Numbered from the stretch's first letter, positions 8,501-17,522 are shown. The stretch is DNA of 64,000 nucleotides from DATARH01 sp963712835 (GCA_963712835.1 CAVQJJ010000019.1:62001-126000), one strand, 5' to 3'. The notes: generated by a model not told the origin, from the sequence alone. A program made the numbers and translations.

Positions 8501-11164
8501 ATGACGCTCGACAAAACCTATCGGCCGGACGAGGTCGAGCCGCGGCAATACACGGCGTGGGAGGCCTCGGGCGGGTTCGCCTGCGATCCCGCCAGCGCCA
8601 AGCGGCCGTACACGATCATGATGCCGCCGCCGAATGTGACTGGCAGCCTGCATATGGGGCACGCGCTGACCTTCACCTTGCAAGATATCCTCATCCGCTT
8701 CGAGCGGATGCGGGGTCGCGACGCGCTGTGGCAGCCCGGCACCGACCATGCCGGCATCGCCACGGAAATTGTCGTCACCAGCCAGCTTGCCGAGCGGCAG
8801 GTCAATAAGCACGACCTCGGCCGCGAGAAATTCATCGAACGCGTCTGGAAGTGGAAGGCGGAGTCGGGCGGGACGATCGTCAACCAGTTGCGCCGGCTTG
8901 GCTGCTCGCCCGATTGGCCGCGCGAGCGCTTCACAATGGATCCCGGCCTCGCCGCGGCGGTGCGCAAGGTCTTCGTCCAGCTCTATCGCGAGGGCCTCAT
9001 CTATCGGGACAAGCGGCTCGTCAACTGGGACCCGGAGATGCACACGACCATCTCCGACCTGGAGGTCGACAGCCGCGAGACCAGGGGCCAGCTCTGGCAT
9101 ATCCGCTACCCCATCGAAGGCGAGGACGGCCGGTACGTGGTGGTCGCGACGACGCGACCGGAGACCATGCTCGGCGATACGGGCGTCGCGGTACACCCCG
9201 AGGATGAGCGCTTTGCCGATCTCGTCGGCAAAAAGGTACGGCTGCCGCTGGTCGGCCGGCTTATCCCGATCGTCGCCGACGAATATGCCGATCCGGAAAT
9301 GGGCTCGGGCGCGGTCAAGATCACCCCGGCGCACGATTTCAACGATTTCGAGGTCGGTCGCCGGCACGGCCTCGAAATGATCAACATTTTCGACGAGGAC
9401 GCCCGGCTCAACGACAACGCGCCCGAGGCGTATCGCGGCCTTTTGCGCTTCGAGGCACGCAAGAAGGTGCTCGCCGACCTCGAAGCCGCCGGACTCATCG
9501 AGAAGGTCGTCGACCACACGCTGATGGTCCCGCACCACGACCGCTCGGGCGTCGTCATCGAGCCGTGGCTGACCGACCAGTGGTACTGCAACGCGGGTGT
9601 ACTGGCGAAGCCGGCGATCGAGGCGGTCGAGACCGGCCAGACCGTGTTTGTCCCGCGGCAGTGGGAGAACACGTTCTTCGAATGGATGCGCAACATCCAG
9701 CCGTGGTGCATTTCGCGCCAATTGTGGTGGGGGCATCAGATCCCGGCCTGGTACGCGCCGGACGGAACGGTCTTCGTCGCCGAGGGCGAGGAGGGGGCGC
9801 GCGCCGAAGCCGAAGCCAAATTCGGCGCAGGCGTGGCGCTGCGGCGCGACGACGACGTGCTTGACACCTGGTTCTCGTCGGCGCTGTGGCCGTTCTCGAC
9901 GTTGGGCTGGCCCGAGCCGACGCCGGAAGTCGCGCGATACTATCCGGGTGACGTGCTGGTCACCGGGTTCGACATCATCTTCTTCTGGGTCGCCCGGATG
10001 ATGATGATGGGGCTGCATTTCAAGAGCGAGACGCCATTCCGCACCGTCTACATCCACGCGCTGGTGCGCGACGAGCGCGGCCAGAAAATGTCGAAATCGC
10101 GCGGCAACATCATCGACCCGCTCGACCTGATCGGCCGCTATGGCTGCGACGCGCTACGCTTCACCTTGTCGGCGCTGGCCGCGCCGGGCCGCGACATCAA
10201 GCTCGCCGAGAGCCGGGTCGAGGGCTACCGCAACTTCGTCACCAAGCTGTGGAACGCGGCGCGCTATGCCGAGATGAACGGCGCGGCGTTCGATCCCGGC
10301 TTCGACCCGCGCACCTGTCGGGAGACCGTCAATCGCTGGATCGCCAGCGCGACGCGCGACTGCGCGCTGGGGGTGACGCAGGCGCTCGAAGCTTACCGGT
10401 TCGATGACGCTGCGAACCGGCTCTACGCCTTTGTCTGGGGCACTTTCTGCGACTGGTATCTCGAATTCTCGAAGCCGATCCTGCAAGGCGATGACGCCAC
10501 GGCGCAGACCGAGACAAAAGCGACGATCGGCTGGGTGCTGGCGCAGATCGTCCATCTGCTGCACCCGATCATGCCGTATGCGAGCGAGGAGGTCTGGGCG
10601 CAGCTCGGGGGCGCGGGCGCCGGGCTGTTGCTGACCGCGAACTGGCCGGACTTGCCGGCCGATCTGCACGACCCCGAGAGCGCCGCTGAGATGGACTGGG
10701 TCGTCGCGGCGATTTCGGCGATCCGCGGTGTGCGGTCTGAGATGAACGTGCCGGCGGGCGCGCGCGTGCACTTGGAAATCAAGAATGACATTGACCCAGA
10801 CCCGCGGCACTGGCTTGGCTCCAATCTTCATCATCTCGAACGGTTAGCTCGACTGGACGGCGGGGGCTGGCACGAGGTTCCAGAAGCACTGGTCGGCGAC
10901 GTCTCAGTTGTCGTTGAGGGAGCGACCCTGATTTTGAAGCTCAGCGAGGTGATCGATCTCGGCCAGGAGAAGGCGCGGCTCGGCAAGGAAATCGCCAAGT
11001 TCGACGCGGAACTCGCCAAATTCGCCGCCAAGCTCGGCAATCCCGGCTTTCTCGCCAAGGCAAAGCCCGAGATCGTCGAGGAGCAGCGCGAGCGCGAGGC
11101 CGATACGCGCCGCGACCGCGACCGCCTCAAAGCCGCGTACGATCGGCTGGGCCCCGCGGCGTGA
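8501..11164 (+). CDS. valS: Valine--tRNA ligase
   Basis: ValRS charges tRNA-Val and edits mischarged threonine. The 887-residue product has the class I signatures HMGH (in GSLHMGHAL, near residue 50) and KMSKS (near residue 529), the large CP1 editing domain between them, the anticodon-binding domain, and a C-terminal coiled coil rich in Lys, Glu and Ala. The start ATG 8501 gives the usual MTLDKTYRPDEVE opening; the frame is open further upstream only as a shadow of popZ. Its last 4 bases overlap the GTG of the radical SAM gene that follows. Confidence 0.97.
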   Translation: MTLDKTYRPDEVEPRQYTAWEASGGFACDPASAKRPYTIMMPPPNVTGSLHMGHALTFTLQDILIRFERMRGRDALWQPGTDHAGIATEIVVTSQLAERQVNKHDLGREKFIERVWKWKAESGGTIVNQLRRLGCSPDWPRERFTMDPGLAAAVRKVFVQLYREGLIYRDKRLVNWDPEMHTTISDLEVDSRETRGQLWHIRYPIEGEDGRYVVVATTRPETMLGDTGVAVHPEDERFADLVGKKVRLPLVGRLIPIVADEYADPEMGSGAVKITPAHDFNDFEVGRRHGLEMINIFDEDARLNDNAPEAYRGLLRFEARKKVLADLEAAGLIEKVVDHTLMVPHHDRSGVVIEPWLTDQWYCNAGVLAKPAIEAVETGQTVFVPRQWENTFFEWMRNIQPWCISRQLWWGHQIPAWYAPDGTVFVAEGEEGARAEAEAKFGAGVALRRDDDVLDTWFSSALWPFSTLGWPEPTPEVARYYPGDVLVTGFDIIFFWVARMMMMGLHFKSETPFRTVYIHALVRDERGQKMSKSRGNIIDPLDLIGRYGCDALRFTLSALAAPGRDIKLAESRVEGYRNFVTKLWNAARYAEMNGAAFDPGFDPRTCRETVNRWIASATRDCALGVTQALEAYRFDDAANRLYAFVWGTFCDWYLEFSKPILQGDDATAQTETKATIGWVLAQIVHLLHPIMPYASEEVWAQLGGAGAGLLLTANWPDLPADLHDPESAAEMDWVVAAISAIRGVRSEMNVPAGARVHLEIKNDIDPDPRHWLGSNLHHLERLARLDGGGWHEVPEALVGDVSVVVEGATLILKLSEVIDLGQEKARLGKEIAKFDAELAKFAAKLGNPGFLAKAKPEIVEEQREREADTRRDRDRLKAAYDRLGPAA

Positions 11165-12252
11165 CGCTGCGCTCCGTCGACCTCGTCTCCGCGGGGCTTG
11201 TCCCAACCGAGCGGCTCGGTGAGGTGCGGCGGGTTGTCGAGCAATTTCAGGTGGCGTTGACCGACGACGTTACGGCGCTGATCGATCCGGCCGATCCCCA
11301 TGATCCGATCGCCGCGCAGTTCGTGCCGAGCGCGGCCGAACTTCAGACGACCAAGGAAGAACAGGCCGATCCGATCGGCGACGAGCGGTGGTCGCGGCTG
11401 CCCGGCATCGTCCATCGCTATCCCGACCGGGTGCTGTTGAAGCCGAGCCTGGTCTGTCCGGTCTATTGCCGCTTCTGTTTCCGCCGCGAGCAGATCGGCG
11501 CGCGCGGCAAAGTGCTGGGCCGCGCCGCGCTGGAAAAGGCCTACGCCTATATCCGCGAGCGTCCGGAAATCTGGGAGGTCATCGTCACCGGCGGCGATCC
11601 CTTCCTCCTGACGCCGCGCCGCGTCACGTCGATCGTCGGGACGCTCGCCGCGATCGAGCATGTCCAGGTCATCCGCTTCCACACCCGCGTGCCGATCGTC
11701 GACCCGAAGCGGGTGACGGCCGCACTGGTCGACGCGCTGGCCGTAGAGAAGGCGATTTACGTTGTCGTCCACGCCAACCATCCGCGCGAATTGACCGACG
11801 CCGCCAAAGCTGCGGTGAAGCGCCTGGTCCGCGCCGGCATCCCGGTGTTGTCGCAGAGCGTCCTGCTGCGCGGAGTGAATGACGATGCGGCGGTGCTCGA
11901 GCAACTGTTCCGCGCGCTCGTCGCGATGCGCGTCAAGCCGTACTACCTGCATCACCCCGATCTGGCGCGCGGCACGAGCCATTTCCGCGGCAACATCGCG
12001 GACGGGCAGGCGCTGACGCGCGAGCTCCGCCGCCGCGCGTCGGGGCTGTGTCAGCCGACCTACGTGCTCGACATCCCGGGCGGCCACGGCAAAGTGCCGA
12101 TCGGCCCGTGCTGGCTGCATCGCGACGGCGAGGGCTGGCGGGTCGAGGACGGCGCCAGCGTTACTCACAGCTATCCTCCGAGCATCGAGGGAGACGACAG
12201 GCCAGCAAGCGTAGAGCCGCAGGTTGAAGATTTGCCGACCTGCCTGTCCTAA
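11161..12252 (+). CDS. Lysine 2,3-aminomutase / EpmB-type radical SAM protein
   Basis: The 363-residue product is a radical SAM, PLP-dependent aminomutase. The Fe-S cluster motif is CPVYCRFC (Cys-x3-Cys-x2-Cys), followed by the GGDPFLL motif of the SAM pocket, and PGGHGK near the end carries the Lys expected to bind PLP. The length lies between EpmB (which makes beta-lysine for elongation factor P) and free lysine 2,3-aminomutases. EpmB is favoured because the protein lacks a long N-terminal extension, but epmA and efp are not visible here. It starts at a GTG overlapping the valS stop by 4 bp, so it is translationally coupled to valS. Confidence 0.85.
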   Translation: MTLRSVDLVSAGLVPTERLGEVRRVVEQFQVALTDDVTALIDPADPHDPIAAQFVPSAAELQTTKEEQADPIGDERWSRLPGIVHRYPDRVLLKPSLVCPVYCRFCFRREQIGARGKVLGRAALEKAYAYIRERPEIWEVIVTGGDPFLLTPRRVTSIVGTLAAIEHVQVIRFHTRVPIVDPKRVTAALVDALAVEKAIYVVVHANHPRELTDAAKAAVKRLVRAGIPVLSQSVLLRGVNDDAAVLEQLFRALVAMRVKPYYLHHPDLARGTSHFRGNIADGQALTRELRRRASGLCQPTYVLDIPGGHGKVPIGPCWLHRDGEGWRVEDGASVTHSYPPSIEGDDRPASVEPQVEDLPTCLS

Positions 12253-12306
12253 TTATTAACGATCAATTTGATGGATTTTTGAGCCGTTCGCGGCGAATGT
12301 CCGGGC

Positions 12307-12642
12307 ATGCCGAGCATCGTCAACAAACTCGACCGTACGGATTTGCGCCGTCAGCGCCGTTATATGACGCCGACCTTTGAGGTCATTGTCGAGTGCGAGC
12401 TGTTTCGTTCGCTCGACGTCGGGATGGGCGGCGTCCATCTCGACGGCCTCTGCGGGGACATGCCCGCCGGTACGCCGGTCGAGGGTTGGCTCGCGCTGCC
12501 GGGCGCCGCGCGCGCCTTTGCCTTTTCAGGCGAAATCCTGCGCACCGACACCATCACTGGCTACACGGTGGTGCGGTTCGACGACATCGAGCCCGACACC
12601 GCGGAGTTTCTCGACCAGGCGGTCGCCCTGCGTCTGCATTAG
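12307..12642 (+). CDS. Small PilZ-domain protein
   Basis: The 111-residue product is a single PilZ domain, the c-di-GMP-binding fold. The N-terminal RRQRR supplies the RxxxR motif. The second motif reads D-V-G-M-G-G where c-di-GMP binders usually have (D/N)-x-S-x-x-G, so the Ser is replaced by Gly and binding could be weak or absent. ATG 12307 has no strong ribosome site. The gene is convergent with xthA (13 bp apart). Its relation to the cellulose locus 4 kb downstream, whose BcsA also carries a PilZ domain, is only suggested by function. Confidence 0.72.
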   Translation: MPSIVNKLDRTDLRRQRRYMTPTFEVIVECELFRSLDVGMGGVHLDGLCGDMPAGTPVEGWLALPGAARAFAFSGEILRTDTITGYTVVRFDDIEPDTAEFLDQAVALRLH

Positions 12643-12654
12643 CAGGAAGGCGGG

Positions 12655-13437
12655 CTAACCCGCCAACTCGCACCAGATCGGCGTGTGGTCGGAAGCGCGC
12701 TCCCTGCCGCGCGGCGACTTGTCGATGTCGCAGCCGACAACCCTGTCGGCGGCATGCGGCGACAGCAGCATGTGGTCGATACGCAGCCCCTCGTCGCGCT
12801 GCCAGCGCCCGGCCTGATAATCCCAGTACGTATATTTGTGCGGCTCGCGGTGGAACACGCGGTAGGCGTCGACGAGACCCTGGTGGAGCAATGAGCGGAA
12901 CCGCGAGCGCGCCTCGATGCGGCAGAGTGCATCGTCGCGGAACCCGACCGGGTCGTACACGTCGTCATCGGTCGGACAGATGTTGTAGTCGCCGGCGAGC
13001 ACGAACTGCGCTTCGCGGCGCAGCAGCCCGGCGGCGTGGGCATTGAGCCGGTCCATCCAGCCGAGCTTGTAGGTGAATTTGTCGGTGCCCGACGGGTTGC
13101 CGTTGGGCAGATAGATCGAGGCGACGCGCACCTCGACGCCCGGCGGCCCGAACGTCGCTTCGAGATAGCGCGCGTGGTCGTCGCCGTCGTCGCCCGGCAG
13201 GCCGAAGACGATCTCGCGCGCCGGCTCCTTTGATAGGATCGCGACGCCGTTATAGGCGCGCTGCCCCAGAGCCTCGACCTTGTAGCCGAGCGTCGCGACC
13301 TCGAGCCGCGGGAAATCGTCGGCGAGGCACTTGATCTCCTGCAGGCACAGCACGTCCGGCTGCGCGTTCTTGAGGAAATCGAGCAAATGCGGCAGCCGGA
13401 CCTTGACCGAGTTGACGTTCCAGCTGGCGATTTTCAT
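12655..13437 (-). CDS. xthA: Exodeoxyribonuclease III
   Basis: Mg-dependent AP endonuclease and 3'-5' exonuclease of base-excision repair. The 260-residue product has all catalytic blocks of the family: WNVNSV at the start, LQEIK with the metal-binding Glu, YLPNG, GDYNICP with catalytic Asp and Asn, and the final RASDHTP with catalytic Asp-His. The ATG at 13437 begins MKIASWNVNS as in other family members. About 225 bp of less GC-rich DNA, including an AT-rich patch near 13604-13615, lies between its start and erpA and probably holds the promoter. Confidence 0.95.
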   Translation of the reverse strand: MKIASWNVNSVKVRLPHLLDFLKNAQPDVLCLQEIKCLADDFPRLEVATLGYKVEALGQRAYNGVAILSKEPAREIVFGLPGDDGDDHARYLEATFGPPGVEVRVASIYLPNGNPSGTDKFTYKLGWMDRLNAHAAGLLRREAQFVLAGDYNICPTDDDVYDPVGFRDDALCRIEARSRFRSLLHQGLVDAYRVFHREPHKYTYWDYQAGRWQRDEGLRIDHMLLSPHAADRVVGCDIDKSPRGRERASDHTPIWCELAG

Positions 13438-13662
13438 GGCGCGTCTCCACGGTCACGTCCGGCTCCGATGGCCCGTCTTAAAAACGCTCGGTCAAGCGTC
13501 CCAACGGCAAATTTCACCGTTTTGGCAGCACATTCTCGCTTCGGCGAAAATTTTCTAGCGATGCCTCTTGAACCAATCCGGATCAAAACCACATCGTTGC
13601 GTATATGGATATATTGTGATCAGAGAAGGCGCAAACTTCCAGTTATACCGGCGCGTTTTCCG

Positions 13663-14022
13663 TTACGCGATCGAGAATGAGTTGCCGCAGCCGCAGGATG
13701 AGGCGGCGTTGGGGTTGTTGATGCGGAACGCGGCGCCCATCAGATCCTCGACGAAATCGACCTCGGCGCCGTTGAGGAGATCGAGCGAGACCTCGTCGAC
13801 CACGACGCTGACCCCATCGCGTTCGAACACCCGATCGTCGGGATTGGTCTGGTCGTCGAAGCTCAAGCCGTACTGAAACCCGGAGCAGCCGCCGCCCGAG
13901 ACGGCGATGCGCAGATTGGCGTCGCCGACCTGTTCCTGCTCGCGCAGAAAGGCGATGCGCCTGGCCGCGCTCGCGGTCAGGGTGAGGAGGCGTTCGCCGG
14001 CTTCCGTTGTCATGTCGCTCAT
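13663..14022 (-). CDS. erpA: Iron-sulfur cluster insertion protein ErpA/IscA-like (A-type carrier)
   Basis: A-type carriers deliver Fe-S clusters to apo-enzymes. The 119-residue product contains GGGCSGFQY and, at its C-terminus, SCGCGNSFS, giving the three conserved cysteines of the family. The chosen start (ATG 14022) gives MSDMTTEAGERLLTLT; an upstream in-frame extension of 53 codons looks non-conserved. It is divergent from the AceE-like gene, with a REP-like two-hairpin element between them. Confidence 0.92.
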   Translation of the reverse strand: MSDMTTEAGERLLTLTASAARRIAFLREQEQVGDANLRIAVSGGGCSGFQYGLSFDDQTNPDDRVFERDGVSVVVDEVSLDLLNGAEVDFVEDLMGAAFRINNPNAASSCGCGNSFSIA

Positions 14023-14047
14023 ATGGTCTCGCTCTATCGCCGGTCTA

Positions 14048-14108
14048 TCAAGTGCGGCGGGGCACCCGCCCCGCCTTCGGCCGGAACCGCATTCCGCGCG
14101 AGCGGAAT
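14048..14108. repeat. REP-like two-hairpin element, copy A
   Basis: The first hairpin has 8-bp arms GGCGGGGC (14056-14063) and GCCCCGCC (14068-14075) with a 4-base loop. The second has 7-bp arms ATTCCGC (14091-14097) and GCGGAAT (14102-14108), also with a 4-base loop. The unit opens with TCAAGTGCGGCGG and continues CGCCTTCGGC; the same frame of bases recurs at 51828 with a different but still paired stem. Confidence 0.7.
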
Positions 14109-14135
14109 CTGTCACGGCAGTGTATTTAGTTACCC

Positions 14136-16526
14136 ATGGCCGATCATACCACCTTAGAGACGCGAAAGGCAGAAGCGACACCGGGAGATGTCGGCTCCGC
14201 CGAGCGGCTGGAGTTGCTCCGGGCGCTGGAAAAGAAGGTGCTGTGGCTCTCCACCTGGATGATCCACAACGCCAACCACATCCGGCCGAGCCGCGACGGG
14301 CTCAAGGTCGGCGGCCACCAGGCGTCGAGTTCGTCGGTGGCGACCTTGATGACGGCGCTCTACCTCGACGTGATGCGGCCGCAAGACCGGGTCGCGGTCA
14401 AACCGCACGCGGCGCCGATCTTCCACGCGATCCAGTACCTGTTGGGGCACCAGACGCGCGACAAGCTCGAGCGCTTCCGCGCGCTGGGCGGCGCCCAGGC
14501 CTATCCGTCGCGCAGCAAGGACGGCGACCGTATCGTCGATTTTTCGACCGGGTCGGTCGGGCTCGGCGTCGGGGTGACGCTGTTCGCCTCACTGGTGCAG
14601 GACTACGTGCGGCTGCACGGCATCGCGCCGGAAGGTAGCGAACCCGGCCGCATGATCGCGCTCGCCGGCGACGCCGAACTCGACGAAGGCAATATCTTCG
14701 AGGCGCTGCTCGAAGGCTGGAAGCACGATGTCCGCAATCTCTGGTGGGTCATCGACTACAACCGCCAAAGCCTCGACGCGGTCGTCTCCGACCGGCTGTT
14801 CGGCCGTATCGATGCGCTGTTTGAGCTGGTCGGCTGGCGGGTCGTCACGCTCAAATACGGCCGCAAGCTCGAGGCGGCGTTTGCCCGGCCGGATGGCGCG
14901 CATCTGCGCGAATGGATCGACGCCTGCCCCAACTCGCTCTATTCGGCGCTGGTTTATAAAGGCGGGGAGGGATGGCGCGAGCATTTGATGCGCGACCTCA
15001 ACCGCCACCCCGGTATTCGCGCGATCCTCGACGAGCACGACGACGATCAGCTGCAAGCGCTGATGACCAACCTCGCCGGGCACGACATGGAATCGGTGCT
15101 CGACGCGTTCCACAGCATCACCGACGACCGGCCGACCTGCTTTATCGCGTACACCATCAAGGGTTACGGCCTGCCGCTCGCCGGTCACAAGGACAACCAC
15201 GCCGGGCTGATGAACCCGGAACAGATGGCGACGTTCCAGCGCACGATGGGCGTGCCGGCGGGCGAGGAATGGGAACCGTTCTCCGGACTCCAGCTCTCGG
15301 CGGAAGCACTCACTGGCTTCCTCAACACGACGCCGCTGGCCCAAAGCGCGACGCGGCGCATCGAGAGCGCCGGGATACCGGTGCCCGACGACATCCCGCC
15401 GCCGCGCGCCAAGCGGCAATCGACGCAGGAGGCGTTCGGTCGAATCCTCGGCGGGATCGCCGCCAGCGACCATGAGCTGGCGCGGCGGATTGTCACGACA
15501 TCGCCGGATGTTACGGTCTCGACCAATCTCGGCGCCTGGGTCAATCGCCGCGGCATTTTCGACCGCACCGAGCGGCAGGACGTCTTCCGCGAGGAGAACG
15601 TGGTCTCGGCGCAGCGCTGGGCGATGTCGCCGCAAGGGCAGCACATCGAACTTGGCATCGCCGAGCACAATCTGTTCCTGCAGCTGGCCGCGCTCGGCCT
15701 CGCCGGACCGCTGTTCGGCGGGCGGTTGCTGCCGATCGGGACGCTCTACGATCCGTTCATCAAGCGAGGCCTCGACGCGCTCAACTACGCGCTCTACCAG
15801 GATGCCCGCTTCATTCTGGTAGCGACGCCGTCCGGCATTACCCTCGCACCCGAGGGCGGTGCGCACCAGTCGGTGACCGAGCCGCTGATCGGACTGGCGC
15901 AGCCCGGTCTCCTTGCCTTTGAACCAGCCTTTGCCGACGAACTAGCGGTGCTGCTCCGTTGGGCTTTCGGCGAAATCCAGGAAGCGGAGGGCGAATCGAT
16001 CTATTTCCGCCTCTCGACGCGGCCGATCGAGCAAATGGAGCGCACGATCGGCTCGGCGCTGGCGGAGAGGATCATCGGCGGCGGCTATTGGCTGCGCGAG
16101 CCGGGCGCCGAGTGCCCGCTGGCGATCGCCTATTGCGGCGCAGTCGCGCCCGAGGCGATCGCCGCGTTCGACGCGCTACGCGAGGATGTGCCGAATGCCG
16201 GGCTGCTCGCGGTGACCTCGCCGGACCGGCTGCACCGCGACTGGCGCGCAGCCGTGACCGGGGGAAAATCCGGTCTTGCCGGCCAATTGCTGGGCCGGCT
16301 GCGCCCGGACGCGGCGATCGTCACGGTGTCCGATAGCCACCCGGCGACCCTGTCCTGGCTGGGCAGCATTGCCCGCCACGCAGTAGTGCCGCTGGGCGTC
16401 GATCATTTCGGCCAGTCGGGCGACCTTCCCGATCTCTATCGTCATTACGGCATCGACCAGGAGGCGATTCTGTCCGCTGCCGCGCACGCGTGCCTGCGCG
16501 ACCATTCGGCTGTTAGAATCCCTTAG
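14136..16526 (+). CDS. AceE-like thiamine-diphosphate enzyme (pyruvate dehydrogenase E1/transketolase family)
   Basis: The 796-residue product resembles the homodimeric pyruvate dehydrogenase E1 (AceE), which is nearly 900 residues, but is shorter. The thiamine-diphosphate motif is GDAELDEGNIFEALLEGW near residue 176, followed by WWVIDYNRQSLD. A transketolase-type central pyrimidine domain contains IELGIAEHNLF, and the C-terminal domain ends with LGVDHFGQSGDLPDLYRHYGID, like the AceE tail. No E2, E3 or lipoyl protein is next to it, so the reaction could be a 2-oxoacid decarboxylation with another partner or a transketolase-like transfer. It starts at ATG 14136, divergent from erpA. Confidence 0.8.
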   Translation: MADHTTLETRKAEATPGDVGSAERLELLRALEKKVLWLSTWMIHNANHIRPSRDGLKVGGHQASSSSVATLMTALYLDVMRPQDRVAVKPHAAPIFHAIQYLLGHQTRDKLERFRALGGAQAYPSRSKDGDRIVDFSTGSVGLGVGVTLFASLVQDYVRLHGIAPEGSEPGRMIALAGDAELDEGNIFEALLEGWKHDVRNLWWVIDYNRQSLDAVVSDRLFGRIDALFELVGWRVVTLKYGRKLEAAFARPDGAHLREWIDACPNSLYSALVYKGGEGWREHLMRDLNRHPGIRAILDEHDDDQLQALMTNLAGHDMESVLDAFHSITDDRPTCFIAYTIKGYGLPLAGHKDNHAGLMNPEQMATFQRTMGVPAGEEWEPFSGLQLSAEALTGFLNTTPLAQSATRRIESAGIPVPDDIPPPRAKRQSTQEAFGRILGGIAASDHELARRIVTTSPDVTVSTNLGAWVNRRGIFDRTERQDVFREENVVSAQRWAMSPQGQHIELGIAEHNLFLQLAALGLAGPLFGGRLLPIGTLYDPFIKRGLDALNYALYQDARFILVATPSGITLAPEGGAHQSVTEPLIGLAQPGLLAFEPAFADELAVLLRWAFGEIQEAEGESIYFRLSTRPIEQMERTIGSALAERIIGGGYWLREPGAECPLAIAYCGAVAPEAIAAFDALREDVPNAGLLAVTSPDRLHRDWRAAVTGGKSGLAGQLLGRLRPDAAIVTVSDSHPATLSWLGSIARHAVVPLGVDHFGQSGDLPDLYRHYGIDQEAILSAAAHACLRDHSAVRIP

Positions 16527-16673
16527 CGATTTGCAAAAAGCCGATGGTAGTATGGCGTTAATGGCGCTGCACGAGCAGCAAGCCGCGCCTCGTCGTGAGG
16601 GGGTCATCAACCGGAAGTTGTTTCAACCTGTTACAGGCTGCAGCTCCCCCAACAACAGCGCAGATGTTTGGAA

Positions 16674-16679
16674 TATAAT
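16674..16679 (+). promoter_or_regulatory. Possible -10 element before the cellulose locus
   Basis: A perfect TATAAT lies in the 250-bp gap between the AceE-like gene and the first gene of the cellulose locus, 97 bp before the ATG at 16777. No good -35 is present at 16-18 bp upstream, so activator dependence or a chance match are both possible. The rest of the gap shows no gene. Confidence 0.25.
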
Positions 16680-16776
16680 GAGACCCCCTTTGGTGTGACG
16701 TAAGCCGAGCACTGATCTTGACGGCTCAACCGACAAGACAAATGCTGCTCGCACAACGGCGGTGATAGCTAGAGCC

Positions 16777-17394
16777 ATGGATCACGACGACGACGTCGAG
16801 CACCTGTTTTCTTGGCTGCAAACTCCGGAGCTGCGCTACCGGGAATTTGCCGGCGCCCGCGAGATCACCGATTCGGTGGCGATCGTCCAGCAGCAACGGG
16901 AGAGCAACACGCCGGTTCCGCAGGACAGGCCGGTCGGCGCGCCGCATCACGACACCCAGCTCAACGAAGAGTACCCGGTAGATCAGTTCCCCGATCAAGG
17001 CGAAACCCGGGTGGAAATGCTCGTCGAATCCCCCTTGACGCCGCCGGAGCATGCCGGCCCTGCGGCGCGCGGCGACGTGCGCGAAGAAGCCAAGATCGGG
17101 ACTCGCGAGGAGGTTCGAGGCGCGGGGCGCGGTCCGCTCATCATTCCGCCGGAGCCGGTGGAGGGCGGCGGGCTGCTTGGCGGCGCATACCGGGAGCACG
17201 AGGCTGATCAGCCTGGCGCGAGCGCAGCTCCAGCGAGCCCGGCGACGGCGCCCAATAGCCAGCAGCAAGGTAACGAGCGTTCGCTCGATGCCGTGTTCGG
17301 GCGGCTTTCTGGAGGACGCGGCCGTCTTCCTGATCCGCGTGACCGGCTGCGCCATAATCCGGGTCTCGGTCCGCCGACAAACCGGCAGCGCTAG
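16777..17394 (+). CDS. Putative cellulose-biosynthesis accessory protein (BcsP/CcpAx-like)
   Basis: A 205-residue, disordered-looking protein directly upstream of bcsA. The first 30 residues (DDDVEHLFSWLQTPELRYRE) show a D-x3-L-F...Y-x-E pattern that resembles the common N-terminus of BcsR and BcsP and the start of Komagataeibacter CcpAx. The middle is rich in Pro, Glu, Gly and Gln. Near the C-terminus SLDAVFGRLSGG resembles the short VF-x-RL-x-G motif found at the end of such proteins. Those proteins assist assembly or localisation of the synthase. A GTG at 16762 is in frame; no start has a strong ribosome site. The opposite strand is also open here, but the position and the motifs favour this strand. 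Assignment is by pattern only. Confidence 0.5.
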   Translation: MDHDDDVEHLFSWLQTPELRYREFAGAREITDSVAIVQQQRESNTPVPQDRPVGAPHHDTQLNEEYPVDQFPDQGETRVEMLVESPLTPPEHAGPAARGDVREEAKIGTREEVRGAGRGPLIIPPEPVEGGGLLGGAYREHEADQPGASAAPASPATAPNSQQQGNERSLDAVFGRLSGGRGRLPDPRDRLRHNPGLGPPTNRQR

Positions 17395-17522
17395 GCGCAG
17401 GCGGTTGGTAAAGGCTGTGATAGGGAAGCGCCAGGAGGCGCGGTAAATAGCCGGGGAGGCGCACTCGCTCGGCGAGCAGACGTTGGGAGCGGGGCGGCTT
17501 TGGTGGAGAAGGTGTAGAGGGG

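Noticed and set aside
16560..16680. Small RNA or riboswitch before the cellulose locus
   Set aside because: There are short complementary stretches but no known riboswitch core and no clear terminator; evidence is too weak.
16726..17355. Long open frame (209 codons) on the minus strand overlapping the BcsP-like gene
   Set aside because: It has no recognisable motif, opposes the direction of the operon, and its product is Arg-rich as expected for a shadow frame in GC-rich DNA. The plus-strand frame shows BcsP-like ends.
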